Shown one piece after another: positions 1 through 6,604 of a stretch of DNA of 11,217 nt (position 1 is its first letter; each line of letters opens with the position of its first letter). This DNA comes from Bacteroidota bacterium. Lineage in GTDB: Bacteria > Bacteroidota > Ignavibacteria > Ignavibacteriales > Ignavibacteriaceae. The stretch spans positions 1 through 11,217 of the forward strand of contig JAJYSI010000058.1 of assembly GCA_021793635.1 (NCBI GenBank), written 5' to 3'. The notes under the pieces were generated by a model. The model saw nothing but the letters and a program-made list of their open reading frames with translations, was not told the origin of the DNA and did not search any database. The translations under genes and the position numbers were made by a program.

Positions 1-630
1 AAAGCTTAAAGTCGCTGAAATAGCGCTTCCGGCTACAACAGGGGTTGTCGGTTGTACAGAAAAAGCTGCTGTGTATATAGAACCGGGTAGAAGTACAAAA
101 TTAGGTGTACCTGCTGACTTACTAGCACCAGCAAGAGCATAAGTCAGATTGTCTACAGTTGAACTGTCACTATAAGCAGTACCAGCAACTGCTTTAATGA
201 ATACACCGGAAATCGTGAGCGTGTCTGTTTTGCTTGAATCGCCTGAAACTTTTACATACAGGGTAGTTCCATTAGAGCTTATCCATGAACTATCGACTGA
301 TATACCACCACTTCCTTTTGTTACCGTATAGGTATTGTTTTTTGCAAACAAAAATTTACCTCCGGTAAAAGTAACTGCAACTGAATCGCTTTGATTTGAT
401 TTAAGCGTATCGTTTACAGCTATTTTAAAGCTTGACATTATTACGGAATCTTGCACACTCTTATTTGCAAGTTTCACAATAAGCTTCGTCGGTGCGCCAA
501 CTGTATCAATTGTTGGGCCCACGCCTGCATAAGTTGTTGAAGCACCAAAAACTCCCATGAGCAAGAAACCCATCAGGAGTGATAATCCGCTCAGTCGCAG
601 ACTACCGAATTGTTTCTTAAAATTTAACAT
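1..630 (-). CDS. Secreted beta-rich cell-surface/adhesion-like protein, 3' end outside window
   Basis: An open frame of 210 codons on the minus strand starts at ATG (628-630) and runs off the left edge with no stop. A strong AAGGAGG (635-641) sits 4 nt before the ATG and fixes the start. The N-terminus is a typical Sec signal peptide: basic start (K5, K6, R12), hydrophobic core about residues 13-30, and a probable cleavage after TYA (residue 35). The mature part is rich in Ser, Thr, Asp, Gly and Val with alternating hydrophobic residues, as in Ig-like or cohesin-like beta-sandwich domains. The last visible part (about 185-210) looks like the start of another such module. Large surface proteins of this style are common in Bacteroidota/Ignavibacteria and often end in a type IX secretion domain, but the C-terminus is not visible. 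No specific family is recognised. Confidence 0.8.
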   Translation of the reverse strand, partial: MLNFKKQFGSLRLSGLSLLMGFLLMGVFGASTTYAGVGPTIDTVGAPTKLIVKLANKSVQDSVIMSSFKIAVNDTLKSNQSDSVAVTFTGGKFLFAKNNTYTVTKGSGGISVDSSWISSNGTTLYVKVSGDSSKTDTLTISGVFIKAVAGTAYSDSSTVDNLTYALAGASKSAGTPNFVLLPGSIYTAAFSVQPTTPVVAGSAISATLSF

Positions 631-634
631 GTAT

Positions 635-641
635 CCTCCTT
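635..641 (-). promoter_or_regulatory. Shine-Dalgarno site of the secreted protein gene
   Basis: AAGGAGG on the minus strand, 4 nt before the ATG at 628-630. It is the most complete ribosome-binding site in the window and sets the start of the truncated secreted protein. Confidence 0.75.
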
Positions 642-1207
642 GGATAATAATTTAGAACTGACTTAAGAATTTGAATAACAAAATTGATTACATTTAGACT
701 GGAATAAATTATTTTCATATTTATTCTCTCTTGAAAGAAGGGGTGAGGACTAAGGCGGTAAAGTTCTTAACATATTACTTTCTCCTGTTCCATTACTTAA
801 CAATTAAATACATTATTTATTTTTATCTCAAATTTTAGTAAGGAATATATTTATTATTTTACTAGAAGTCAACTAATTATTCAATTTTAACACTTTTTAA
901 AAACAATTTAACTTTAAAATAATATAATACTTCGATTAAATAACCAACAACAAAATAAAAATGTTTTAATAAAGGAATTTGATTTGACTCGAAATGGGGA
1001 AAGTTTATTTGACGATACCTTTTTGATTTGCACCCATCCCGCCATTCAAGAGGACTCAGATCAGTTTTGTAACCTTCATTAAATATCAAAATTTAGCTTA
1101 TCTAATATAAAGAAAAACATTTAATTAAATCACAGGCTAAAATAAAATTATTTTTATTAAAGATGCAAGCGATTTTAAATAAAAATTATTGCTTTTTTTC
1201 CCCCGCA

Positions 1208-1279
1208 TTATGCCAACATTTCACCACTCCATTATTCCATGACTCCAACATTCCAATATTCCAACACTCCATTCTATCA
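1208..1279 (-). repeat. Degenerate 8-bp repeat array (about 9 units), C-rich on plus strand
   Basis: Nine consecutive octamers in unbroken 8-bp phase, mostly NNAYTCCA on the plus strand (TGGARTNN on the minus strand). Good units include ccactcca, ttattcca, tgactcca, acattcca, atattcca and acactcca. The edge units (ttatgcca, acatttca, ttctatca) carry substitutions, which suggests decay. Bases 1242-1263 are identical over 22 nt to 3598-3619 in the array downstream of the S23 gene, in the same orientation. Confidence 0.85.
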
Positions 1280-1480
1280 CCCCAGTTGTCTAATTTTAAT
1301 TTAGCCGTCTTTTTTTAATAGCATAATTTAAGCCAACCTAATTGTTTGAATTTTTGAATATAAATAAATTGCGTTCAATTAATTACCATGCATTTTTTTC
1401 ATCTTATCGGAAAACTTTACTGCTTTTATTGCAGAATAGAATTTATGTTCTACTCGTAATCCCGAATTAACATATCCCCG

Positions 1481-1509
1481 TTGATTTTACTGTTTTAAAA
1501 GAATATTTT
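1481..1509 (+). promoter_or_regulatory. Weak candidate promoter for the adenosine deaminase gene
   Basis: TTGATT (1481-1486) and TATTTT (1504-1509) are separated by 17 nt, which gives 4/6 matches to each sigma-70 consensus half. Initiation near 1516 would leave a short leader containing the GAGG ribosome-binding site at 1524. In such AT-rich DNA a match of this quality can occur by chance. Confidence 0.25.
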
Positions 1510-1532
1510 TTCAAAGTAAAATCGAGGTTTTC

Positions 1533-2657
1533 TTGACTACAGAACAAATCATTAAATCAGTCCCTAAAGTTTTACTTCACGACCATCTTGACGGCGGTCT
1601 ACGTGCACAAACCGTAATCGACTTAGCCAAAGATATTAAGTATAATAAACTTCCTACCAAAGACGCGGGTGAGCTTGGGGCATGGTTCCATCAGGGCGCT
1701 AACAAAGGAAATTTAGCCGAATATCTGCAAGGCTTTGAACATACTTGCGCGGTTATGCAAACAAAGGAATCACTTGAGCGCGCTGCTTATGAGATGATGG
1801 AAGATATGAAAAATGACGGAGTCTGCTATGTTGAGTCACGATTTGCTCCAGTCTTTCATACGTCAAAAGGACTTTATAATGAGGATGTCGTCAACGCAGT
1901 ATTATCGGGACTTGAAAAAGGAAAGCGGGATTTCGGGGTAGGCTACGGGTTAATATTGTGCGGCATGCGCAATATGAAAAATACTTTAGAGATCGCTGAG
2001 CTTGCCGTTAACTTTAGAAATCAAGGTGTCGTTGGTTTCGATCTTGCCGGCGAAGAAGGAGGCTACCCTCCGAAAAAGCATATCGAAGCATTCCAATTTA
2101 TTCAACGCGCAAATTTTAATATAACCATTCATGCCGGAGAAGCTTTCGGCAAGGAATCAATTTGGCAGGCTATCCAATGGTGCGGCGCTCATAGAATTGG
2201 GCACGCAACTCATCTTGTGGAAGATTTTACTTTTGACAAGGAAGGCAATGTAGTCGGTTTCGGAGACCTTGCTCAATATGTCCTTGATAAAAGAATTCCG
2301 CTCGAGATTTGCCTGCTAAGCAATGTCCATACAGGCGCAGTAGATAAAATTGAAAATCATCCGTTCGGTATTTTTTTCAAAGAGAAATATAGAGTAACTA
2401 TAAATACCGACGACCGGCTGATGAGCGATACAACTATGACAAAAGAGTTCGTTACTGCTATCGAGCATTTTAATGTAAATATGGATGACGTGGAAAAGAT
2501 TACTATCAACTCCATGAAGTCCGCTTTCATTCCTTATAATGAAAGGCTCTTTTATATTTATAACGTTATCAAACCCGGATTCCAGGCAATGAAGGACAAA
2601 TTACTATCACTTAAAACATATTCAGGAGAACATGAAGAAATTATTCACAAACTATAA
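1533..2657 (+). CDS. add: Adenosine deaminase (TTG start)
   Basis: A zinc-dependent cytosolic hydrolase that converts adenosine or deoxyadenosine to inosine and ammonia in purine salvage. All hallmark residues of the adenosine/AMP deaminase TIM-barrel family are present: H16-x-H18 in the HxHxDG motif, H200-A-G-E203 (metal ligand and catalytic Glu), H224 in GHAT, and D293-D294 in NTDD. The length of 374 residues is slightly above that of typical bacterial enzymes (about 330-350). The frame begins at TTG, 5 nt after GAGG (1524-1527). No ATG precedes the essential HxHxD motif, so a non-ATG start is required. NTDDRLMS in place of the common NTDDP is close to the form I associate with actinobacterial-type enzymes. 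The next gene overlaps its last 26 nt, which suggests translational coupling. Adenine or other aminohydrolase activity is possible but less likely. Confidence 0.9.
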   Translation: MTTEQIIKSVPKVLLHDHLDGGLRAQTVIDLAKDIKYNKLPTKDAGELGAWFHQGANKGNLAEYLQGFEHTCAVMQTKESLERAAYEMMEDMKNDGVCYVESRFAPVFHTSKGLYNEDVVNAVLSGLEKGKRDFGVGYGLILCGMRNMKNTLEIAELAVNFRNQGVVGFDLAGEEGGYPPKKHIEAFQFIQRANFNITIHAGEAFGKESIWQAIQWCGAHRIGHATHLVEDFTFDKEGNVVGFGDLAQYVLDKRIPLEICLLSNVHTGAVDKIENHPFGIFFKEKYRVTINTDDRLMSDTTMTKEFVTAIEHFNVNMDDVEKITINSMKSAFIPYNERLFYIYNVIKPGFQAMKDKLLSLKTYSGEHEEIIHKL

Positions 2658-2967
2658 TTTTGAATTCAATAAAAATGAAAAGAAAATTCTAAAGACATTT
2701 TGCAATCAAAACCTAAAACAAATACAAGGCGACAATAAATATTTCGCTGAGATAAAAGTTTTTAACTCTCTGCTCGAAAAGTTAGCAAGCGACAGCGAAA
2801 TAATTAAACTAACTAAAGATGAAAGAACAAGATTAAAATTTTCTATTGAAAAGAATGTAGAGTTCCTCGAAAAGGAAATGAAGAAAAGCTGGTTTCTAAA
2901 GAGATGGCTCTATCGTTCAATGTATACTCAATATGAAAATATTTTGGATAATCACTTTAAAGAGTGA
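2632..2967 (+). CDS. Hypothetical 111-residue protein coupled to adenosine deaminase
   Basis: Not recognised. The gene starts inside the end of the adenosine deaminase gene (26-nt overlap, different frame). AGGAG (2624-2628) lies 3 nt before the ATG, so translation is probably coupled. The product is small, very rich in Lys, Glu and Asn, and looks mostly helical. It has no signal peptide or convincing membrane segment. A basic aromatic patch (WFLKRWLYRS) lies near residues 86-95. Its stop codon touches the first unit of the octamer repeat array at 2968. Codon use resembles its neighbours, so it is likely a real gene. No function can be assigned from sequence alone. Confidence 0.65.
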   Translation: MKKLFTNYNFEFNKNEKKILKTFCNQNLKQIQGDNKYFAEIKVFNSLLEKLASDSEIIKLTKDERTRLKFSIEKNVEFLEKEMKKSWFLKRWLYRSMYTQYENILDNHFKE

Positions 2968-3102
2968 TGGAGGGGGGAGGAATGGAATGGTGGAGTATTG
3001 GAGGAGTGGAGTGGTGGAGTATTGGAGTATTGGAGTGGTGGAGGAATGGAATATTGGAATATTGGAATGGTGGAGTGGTGGAGGAATGGAATAATGGAGA
3101 GA
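2968..3102 (+). repeat. Left 8-bp repeat array TGGARTNN, about 17 units
   Basis: From 2983 to 3102 there are 15 octamers in perfect 8-bp phase, every one beginning TGGA; examples are tggaatgg, tggagtat, tggagtgg, tggaggaa and tggaatat. Two earlier units (2968-2982) contain a one-base deletion. The array starts immediately after the stop codon of the upstream hypothetical gene and leads into the start of the S23 gene. Bases 3038-3060 form a 23-bp perfect inverted repeat with 3606-3628. Confidence 0.92.
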
Positions 3103-3109
3103 AAGGATT

Positions 3110-3547
3110 ATGGAGTATACTAGTAGACGTAATTTGAATCGCGGTTATATGAAATTGGAAGTCTGGAATGATAGCATCGATTTATTTAGATTGATAAATC
3201 AAAAGGTGCTTGAAATTCAGAGACTTGATTTTAAATTGAAAGCGCAAATTCTGGATGCTGCACAATCAGTATCCTCGAATATAGCTGAGGGATATTGTAG
3301 GAGAAGTTTAAATGAATATTTATATTTTCTTAATATCGCTCTTGGCTCATGTGGAGAATTATTAACCCGCTCTATTGGATTAAGGACAATTGATTTAATT
3401 TCATCAGAAAATTTTGAAGAAATAGACAAATTACATTACGCAGTTGAAAATAAACTTTTAGCATTGACAAAAGCGTTGCAATCAAAAAGAAGCGATGGAA
3501 ATTGGGATCAAGCAATTCATGAACCACTTGAAAAATATAATCAATAA
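3110..3547 (+). CDS. Four-helix-bundle protein of the S23 / 23S rRNA intervening-sequence family
   Basis: The family is recognised from LEVWNDSIDLF (16-26), the diagnostic SNIAEG (56-61), and the following RRSLNEYLYFLNIALGS with ELLTR (64-87). Members form a compact four-helix bundle and often multimerise. The founding ones are encoded inside intervening sequences of 23S rRNA genes, and the Avd protein of diversity-generating retroelements shares the fold. The cellular role of standalone copies is unknown. Length is 145 residues from ATG 3110; family proteins usually start near KLEVW, so ATG 3149 (residue 14) is an alternative start giving 132 residues. AAAGG lies just before 3110, but that ATG itself falls inside an octamer unit. 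The gene is flanked on both sides by inverted TGGARTNN arrays. No rRNA or reverse transcriptase gene is nearby. Confidence 0.88.
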   Translation: MEYTSRRNLNRGYMKLEVWNDSIDLFRLINQKVLEIQRLDFKLKAQILDAAQSVSSNIAEGYCRRSLNEYLYFLNIALGSCGELLTRSIGLRTIDLISSENFEEIDKLHYAVENKLLALTKALQSKRSDGNWDQAIHEPLEKYNQ

Positions 3548-3571
3548 TACCAGGTCATATAAATGCAAACA

Positions 3572-3635
3572 TTATTCCACTACTCCATTACTCCATTACT
3601 CCAACATTCCAATATTCCATTCCTCCACTATTCCA
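3572..3635 (-). repeat. Right 8-bp repeat array, 8 units, inverted relative to the left array
   Basis: Exactly eight octamers without a phase break, each ending TCCA on the plus strand: ttattcca, ctactcca, ttactcca (twice), acattcca, atattcca, ttcctcca and ctattcca. This is the reverse complement of the TGGARTNN pattern left of the S23 gene. Bases 3606-3628 pair perfectly with 3038-3060 over 23 bp. The array ends 13 nt before the AAGGAG ribosome-binding site of the urocanase gene. Confidence 0.92.
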
Positions 3636-3660
3636 ATGTTAACTAACTAAGGAGATAATA

Positions 3661-5328
3661 ATGATCAACGAAAAAGAAAAATTAGAAATCAAAGCCCCGC
3701 ACGGGAATAAGCTTTCCTGCAAAGGATGGATCCAAGAAGCCGCGATGCGGATGTTGATGAATAATCTGGATGCAGAGGTTGCGGAAAAGCCGGAAGAATT
3801 AATTGTATATGGCGGAAGCGGCAAGGCAGCTCGCAATTGGGAATCTTATGAGGCAATTATAAAATCTCTTAAAGAACTTGAAAACGATGAAACACTTTTA
3901 GTACAATCGGGAAAGCCGGTTGGAATCTTTAAGACACATTCTGATGCGCCGAGAGTAATAATTTCTAACGCTATGCTTGTCCCGCATTGGGCAACCTGGG
4001 AAGAGTTTAGGCGATTGGAACATCTGGGCTTAACTATGTTCGGACAAATGACTGCCGGGAGCTGGATATATATCGGGACACAGGGAATTCTACAGGGCAC
4101 TTATGAAACTTTTGCGGAATGCGGAAGAAAATATTTTGACGGAGATCTTTCCGGAAGATTTTTATTGACTGCAGGACTCGGCGGTATGGGCGGCGCTCAA
4201 CCTCTGGCGGCAACTATGAACGGAGCTGTTTTCCTTGGAATTGATGTTGACAGAAAAAGAATTCAGAAAAGATTGGATACAGGCTACATAGATGTAATTT
4301 CGGAAGACCTTGATGAAGCGTTAAAAATCATTCTTAAAGCTAAAGAGGAAAAGAAAGCTTTGTCCGTCGGCTTGGTTGGAAATGCTGCGGAAGTATTACC
4401 AAGAATTTTGAAAAAGAAAATCATTCCTGATATCCTAACAGATCAGACTTCCGCTCACGATACTTTAAATGGTTACGTTCCGATGGGAATGAGCTTCGAA
4501 GAAGCGCTTCAACTTAGAAAAAATAATCCGGACGAATATATTAGACTTGCAAAGAGAACTATTGTAACTCACGTTGAAGCGATGCTGGAGTTTCAGAAAC
4601 GAGGTGCAATTACTTTTGATTACGGCAATAATATTCGAGGCGAAGCAAAGGCAAACGGATTAGAAAATGCTTTTGATTTCCCGGGATTTGTACCGGAGTT
4701 TATTCGTCCATTATTCTGTGACGGCAAAGGTCCCTTCCGCTGGGCAGCGCTTTCCGGCGATCCAAAAGATATTTACACAACAGACCAGGCGGTAAAAGAT
4801 GCTTTCCCGGAAAACAAATCTCTTTGCAACTGGATTGACATGGCGCAAAAGAGAGTTCATTTTCAAGGATTGCCTTCACGCATCTGCTGGCTCGGCTACG
4901 GCGAGCGCGCAAAAATGGGAAAGATATTTAACGACTTGGTCGCTTCGGGAAAAGTAAGCGCACCGATTGTAATAGGAAGAGATCACCTTGATTGCGGATC
5001 CGTTGCTTCGCCAAATAGAGAAACCGAATCAATGAAAGACGGCAGCGATGCTATTGCCGATTGGCCTATTCTTAATGCACTATTAAATGCAATCGGAGGT
5101 GCGAGTTGGGTTTCAGTGCATCACGGCGGCGGCGTTGGAATTGGAAATTCCATTCATGCCGGAATGGTAATCGTAGCAGATGGTACTAAAGAAGCGGAAA
5201 AAAGATTAGAGCGGGTGTTAACTTATGATCCAGGTACCGGAATTGTTCGTCATGCCGATGCCGGTTATGAAAGGGCAATATCAAACGCAAAGTTACATGG
5301 AATAAAAATGCCAATGTTAATTAAATAA
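3661..5328 (+). CDS. hutU: Urocanate hydratase (urocanase)
   Basis: Cytosolic NAD-dependent enzyme of histidine degradation that converts urocanate to 4-imidazolone-5-propionate. The 555-residue length matches the family. Visible motifs: [11 protein letters not shown] (50-60), a glycine-rich NAD site GLGGMGGAQ (172-180), DQTSAHD (261-267), [10 protein letters not shown] (352-361), and the urocanase signature [16 protein letters not shown] (401-416), whose C409 aligns with the conserved active-site cysteine. [18 protein letters not shown] (439-456) follows, and [11 protein letters not shown] lies at 487-497. AAGGAG (3649-3654) with a 6-nt spacer sets the start. No hutH, hutI or hutG is in the window, so the gene is separated from the rest of its pathway at least locally. 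A strong terminator follows, so it is likely transcribed apart from serA. Confidence 0.97.
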   Translation: MINEKEKLEIKAPHGNKLSCKGWIQEAAMRMLMNNLDAEVAEKPEELIVYGGSGKAARNWESYEAIIKSLKELENDETLLVQSGKPVGIFKTHSDAPRVIISNAMLVPHWATWEEFRRLEHLGLTMFGQMTAGSWIYIGTQGILQGTYETFAECGRKYFDGDLSGRFLLTAGLGGMGGAQPLAATMNGAVFLGIDVDRKRIQKRLDTGYIDVISEDLDEALKIILKAKEEKKALSVGLVGNAAEVLPRILKKKIIPDILTDQTSAHDTLNGYVPMGMSFEEALQLRKNNPDEYIRLAKRTIVTHVEAMLEFQKRGAITFDYGNNIRGEAKANGLENAFDFPGFVPEFIRPLFCDGKGPFRWAALSGDPKDIYTTDQAVKDAFPENKSLCNWIDMAQKRVHFQGLPSRICWLGYGERAKMGKIFNDLVASGKVSAPIVIGRDHLDCGSVASPNRETESMKDGSDAIADWPILNALLNAIGGASWVSVHHGGGVGIGNSIHAGMVIVADGTKEAEKRLERVLTYDPGTGIVRHADAGYERAISNAKLHGIKMPMLIK

Positions 5329-5337
5329 CAATATATC

Positions 5338-5393
5338 ACCGCAAAGACGCTAAGAGAATTAATAACTTAGCGTCTTTGCGGTAAATTTTTTTT
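5338..5393 (+). terminator. Intrinsic terminator after urocanase
   Basis: The arms 5338-5354 and 5366-5382 form a perfect 17-bp stem (accgcaaagacgctaag and its complement) with an 11-nt loop, followed after AAA by eight T residues (5386-5393). It separates hutU from serA. The stem is unusually long, and its sequence resembles a CGCAAAGACGC-type intergenic repeat that I recall from other genomes, so it may be a dispersed element serving as terminator. Confidence 0.85.
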
Positions 5394-5407
5394 AAGTGAG
5401 GAAGAAA

Positions 5408-6598
5408 ATGAAAGTAAAAGTTTTAATCGCCGATAAATTTCCGGAACAATATATTCAGCAGTTGAAAGATATTGACCTGGATGTAATTTATTCTCCGAAA
5501 CTCGGAGAAAATGATTTGCCGGAAGCGGCAAAGGAAGTTGATATCCTTGTTGTCAGATCGACAAACGTAATAGCAAAGACAATTCAGGAAAGCAAAAACT
5601 TAAACTTGATAATTCGCGCAGGAGCCGGGGTAAATAATATTAATATTCCGGCAGCAAATCAAAAAGGGATTTACGTTGCCAACTGTCCGGGCATGAATTC
5701 TATTGCTGTTGCCGAATTGACGATGGGATTGATAATTTCGCTCGATAGAAGAATCCCCGACAATGTAATAGATTTTAGAAACGGCAAATGGAATAAAGGT
5801 GAATATTCCAAAGCCGAAGGATTGATGGGAAAGACGCTTGGGATTATCGGTGTTGGAAATATCGGAAAGGAAGTTGCTAAGCGCGCTTTAGCGTTTGGGA
5901 TGAGAGTTTATGGGAAAGACATTTCAAGAATTGAAGGTATGGCAATAAAGGATTTTTCAGAAATGGATCAGCTTCTTCCGCTTTGCGATATCGTCACAAT
6001 TCATCTACCGGCAACGCCACAGACCAAAGGATTATTCGACAAAAAAATGTTCGGCTATATGAAGCCGAATGCGTTTCTTATTAATACAGCCCGTGCAGAT
6101 TTAATCGATCAAGATGCTATGATGGAAGCAATAAAAGAAAAAAATATTCGAGTTGCTATGGACGTGGTAAAAAATGAGCCGGAAGAAAAATCGGCGGAAA
6201 TTAACTCTCCGTTACAAGCAATCCCAAATGTTTATATAACCCATCATATCGGCGCTTCAACCGAGCAGGCGCAAAATGCAGTGGCTGCAGAAACAATTAG
6301 GATCATAAAAGAATTTGTCAACAGCGGAGTCATTGCTCACTGGGTAAACCGCGCTAAGATTTCCGATGCGCATTACCAGTTGGTTGTAAAGCATTATGAT
6401 AAGCCGGGAGTGCTTGCGTCAATTATGAGCATAATCCGGGAGAAACAAATAAATATTGAAGAGATTGAAAATATTATATTTGACGGCGGTGTGGTTGCTT
6501 GCTGTACGATGAAATTAAAATCCGAAGTGACAACTGAAATGATTAAACAGATGAATGATAATCAGAATGTTCTAAGTGTATCTCATATAGCAATTTGA
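5408..6598 (+). CDS. serA: D-3-phosphoglycerate dehydrogenase with C-terminal ACT domain
   Basis: First step of serine biosynthesis: NAD-dependent oxidation of 3-phosphoglycerate to 3-phosphohydroxypyruvate, in the cytosol. The protein has 396 residues from ATG 5408. An in-frame GTG at 5396 is possible but overlaps the ribosome-binding site GAGGA (5398-5402, 5-nt spacer), so ATG is preferred. Domain order: split substrate-binding domain (1-95 and about 285-310), Rossmann domain with GVGNIG (148-153), catalytic R229 in NTAR, E257 in NEPE and H280 in HHIGAST, then an ACT-type regulatory domain (about 325-396, KPGVLASIMSII). The ACT domain suggests possible serine feedback control, which is inference. 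It lies in a separate unit after the urocanase terminator and converges with the next gene, only 6 nt away. Another 2-hydroxyacid dehydrogenase specificity cannot be fully excluded. Confidence 0.9.
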   Translation: MKVKVLIADKFPEQYIQQLKDIDLDVIYSPKLGENDLPEAAKEVDILVVRSTNVIAKTIQESKNLNLIIRAGAGVNNINIPAANQKGIYVANCPGMNSIAVAELTMGLIISLDRRIPDNVIDFRNGKWNKGEYSKAEGLMGKTLGIIGVGNIGKEVAKRALAFGMRVYGKDISRIEGMAIKDFSEMDQLLPLCDIVTIHLPATPQTKGLFDKKMFGYMKPNAFLINTARADLIDQDAMMEAIKEKNIRVAMDVVKNEPEEKSAEINSPLQAIPNVYITHHIGASTEQAQNAVAAETIRIIKEFVNSGVIAHWVNRAKISDAHYQLVVKHYDKPGVLASIMSIIREKQINIEEIENIIFDGGVVACCTMKLKSEVTTEMIKQMNDNQNVLSVSHIAI

Positions 6599-6604
6599 AT
6601 AAAA

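Larger units (their letters stand above)
631..1532. other. AT-rich intergenic region, no convincing gene
   Basis: This 0.9-kb gap lies between the divergently transcribed secreted-protein gene and adenosine deaminase, so it should hold both promoters. It is strongly AT-rich apart from two islands. One (about 1000-1080) is a more GC-rich patch inside a weak 70-codon minus-strand frame (877-1089) that I do not accept as a gene. The other is the degenerate TCCA octamer array at 1208-1279. I see no RNA gene and no clear terminator. Confidence 0.7.
2968..3635 (+). other. Candidate mobile/dispersed unit: S23 gene within inverted octamer arrays
   Basis: The left array is G-rich on the plus strand and the right array is C-rich, so they are inverted relative to each other with a single S23 gene between them. 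The outer edges lie directly at the upstream stop codon and about 13 nt before the urocanase ribosome-binding site, as expected for an insertion into a gap between genes. No transposase, tyrosine or serine recombinase, or target-site duplication is visible. Calling it mobile is therefore an inference from symmetry and from the extra array at 1208-1279. Confidence 0.35.

Noticed and set aside
877..1089. 70-codon open frame on the minus strand
   Set aside because: There is no good ribosome-binding site or recognisable family, its composition is patchy and it lies in AT-rich intergenic DNA. At most it is a remnant.
1155..1200. Possible plus-strand terminator before the upstream octamer array
   Set aside because: The T-tract at about 1193-1199 is preceded only by a weak stem with mismatches, and no plus-strand gene ends here.
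3110..3547. Diversity-generating retroelement (Avd-like accessory protein)
   Set aside because: The protein shares the S23/Avd fold family, but there is no reverse transcriptase, no template/variable repeat pair and no target gene in the window.
3110..3547. 23S rRNA intervening sequence
   Set aside because: No 23S rRNA sequence flanks the S23 gene; both neighbours are protein-coding genes.
2968..3635. CRISPR array interpretation of the octamer repeats
   Set aside because: The units are 8 bp and contiguous with no spacers. The arrays are inverted around a gene, and no cas genes are present.
3639..4912. Minus-strand frames opposite urocanase (for example 3639-3836, 3846-4100, 4700-4912)
   Set aside because: They are antisense shadows of a fully conserved 555-residue enzyme.
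5396..5398. GTG as the start of serA
   Set aside because: It overlaps the GAGGA ribosome-binding site serving ATG 5408, and the family N-terminus fits ATG 5408.
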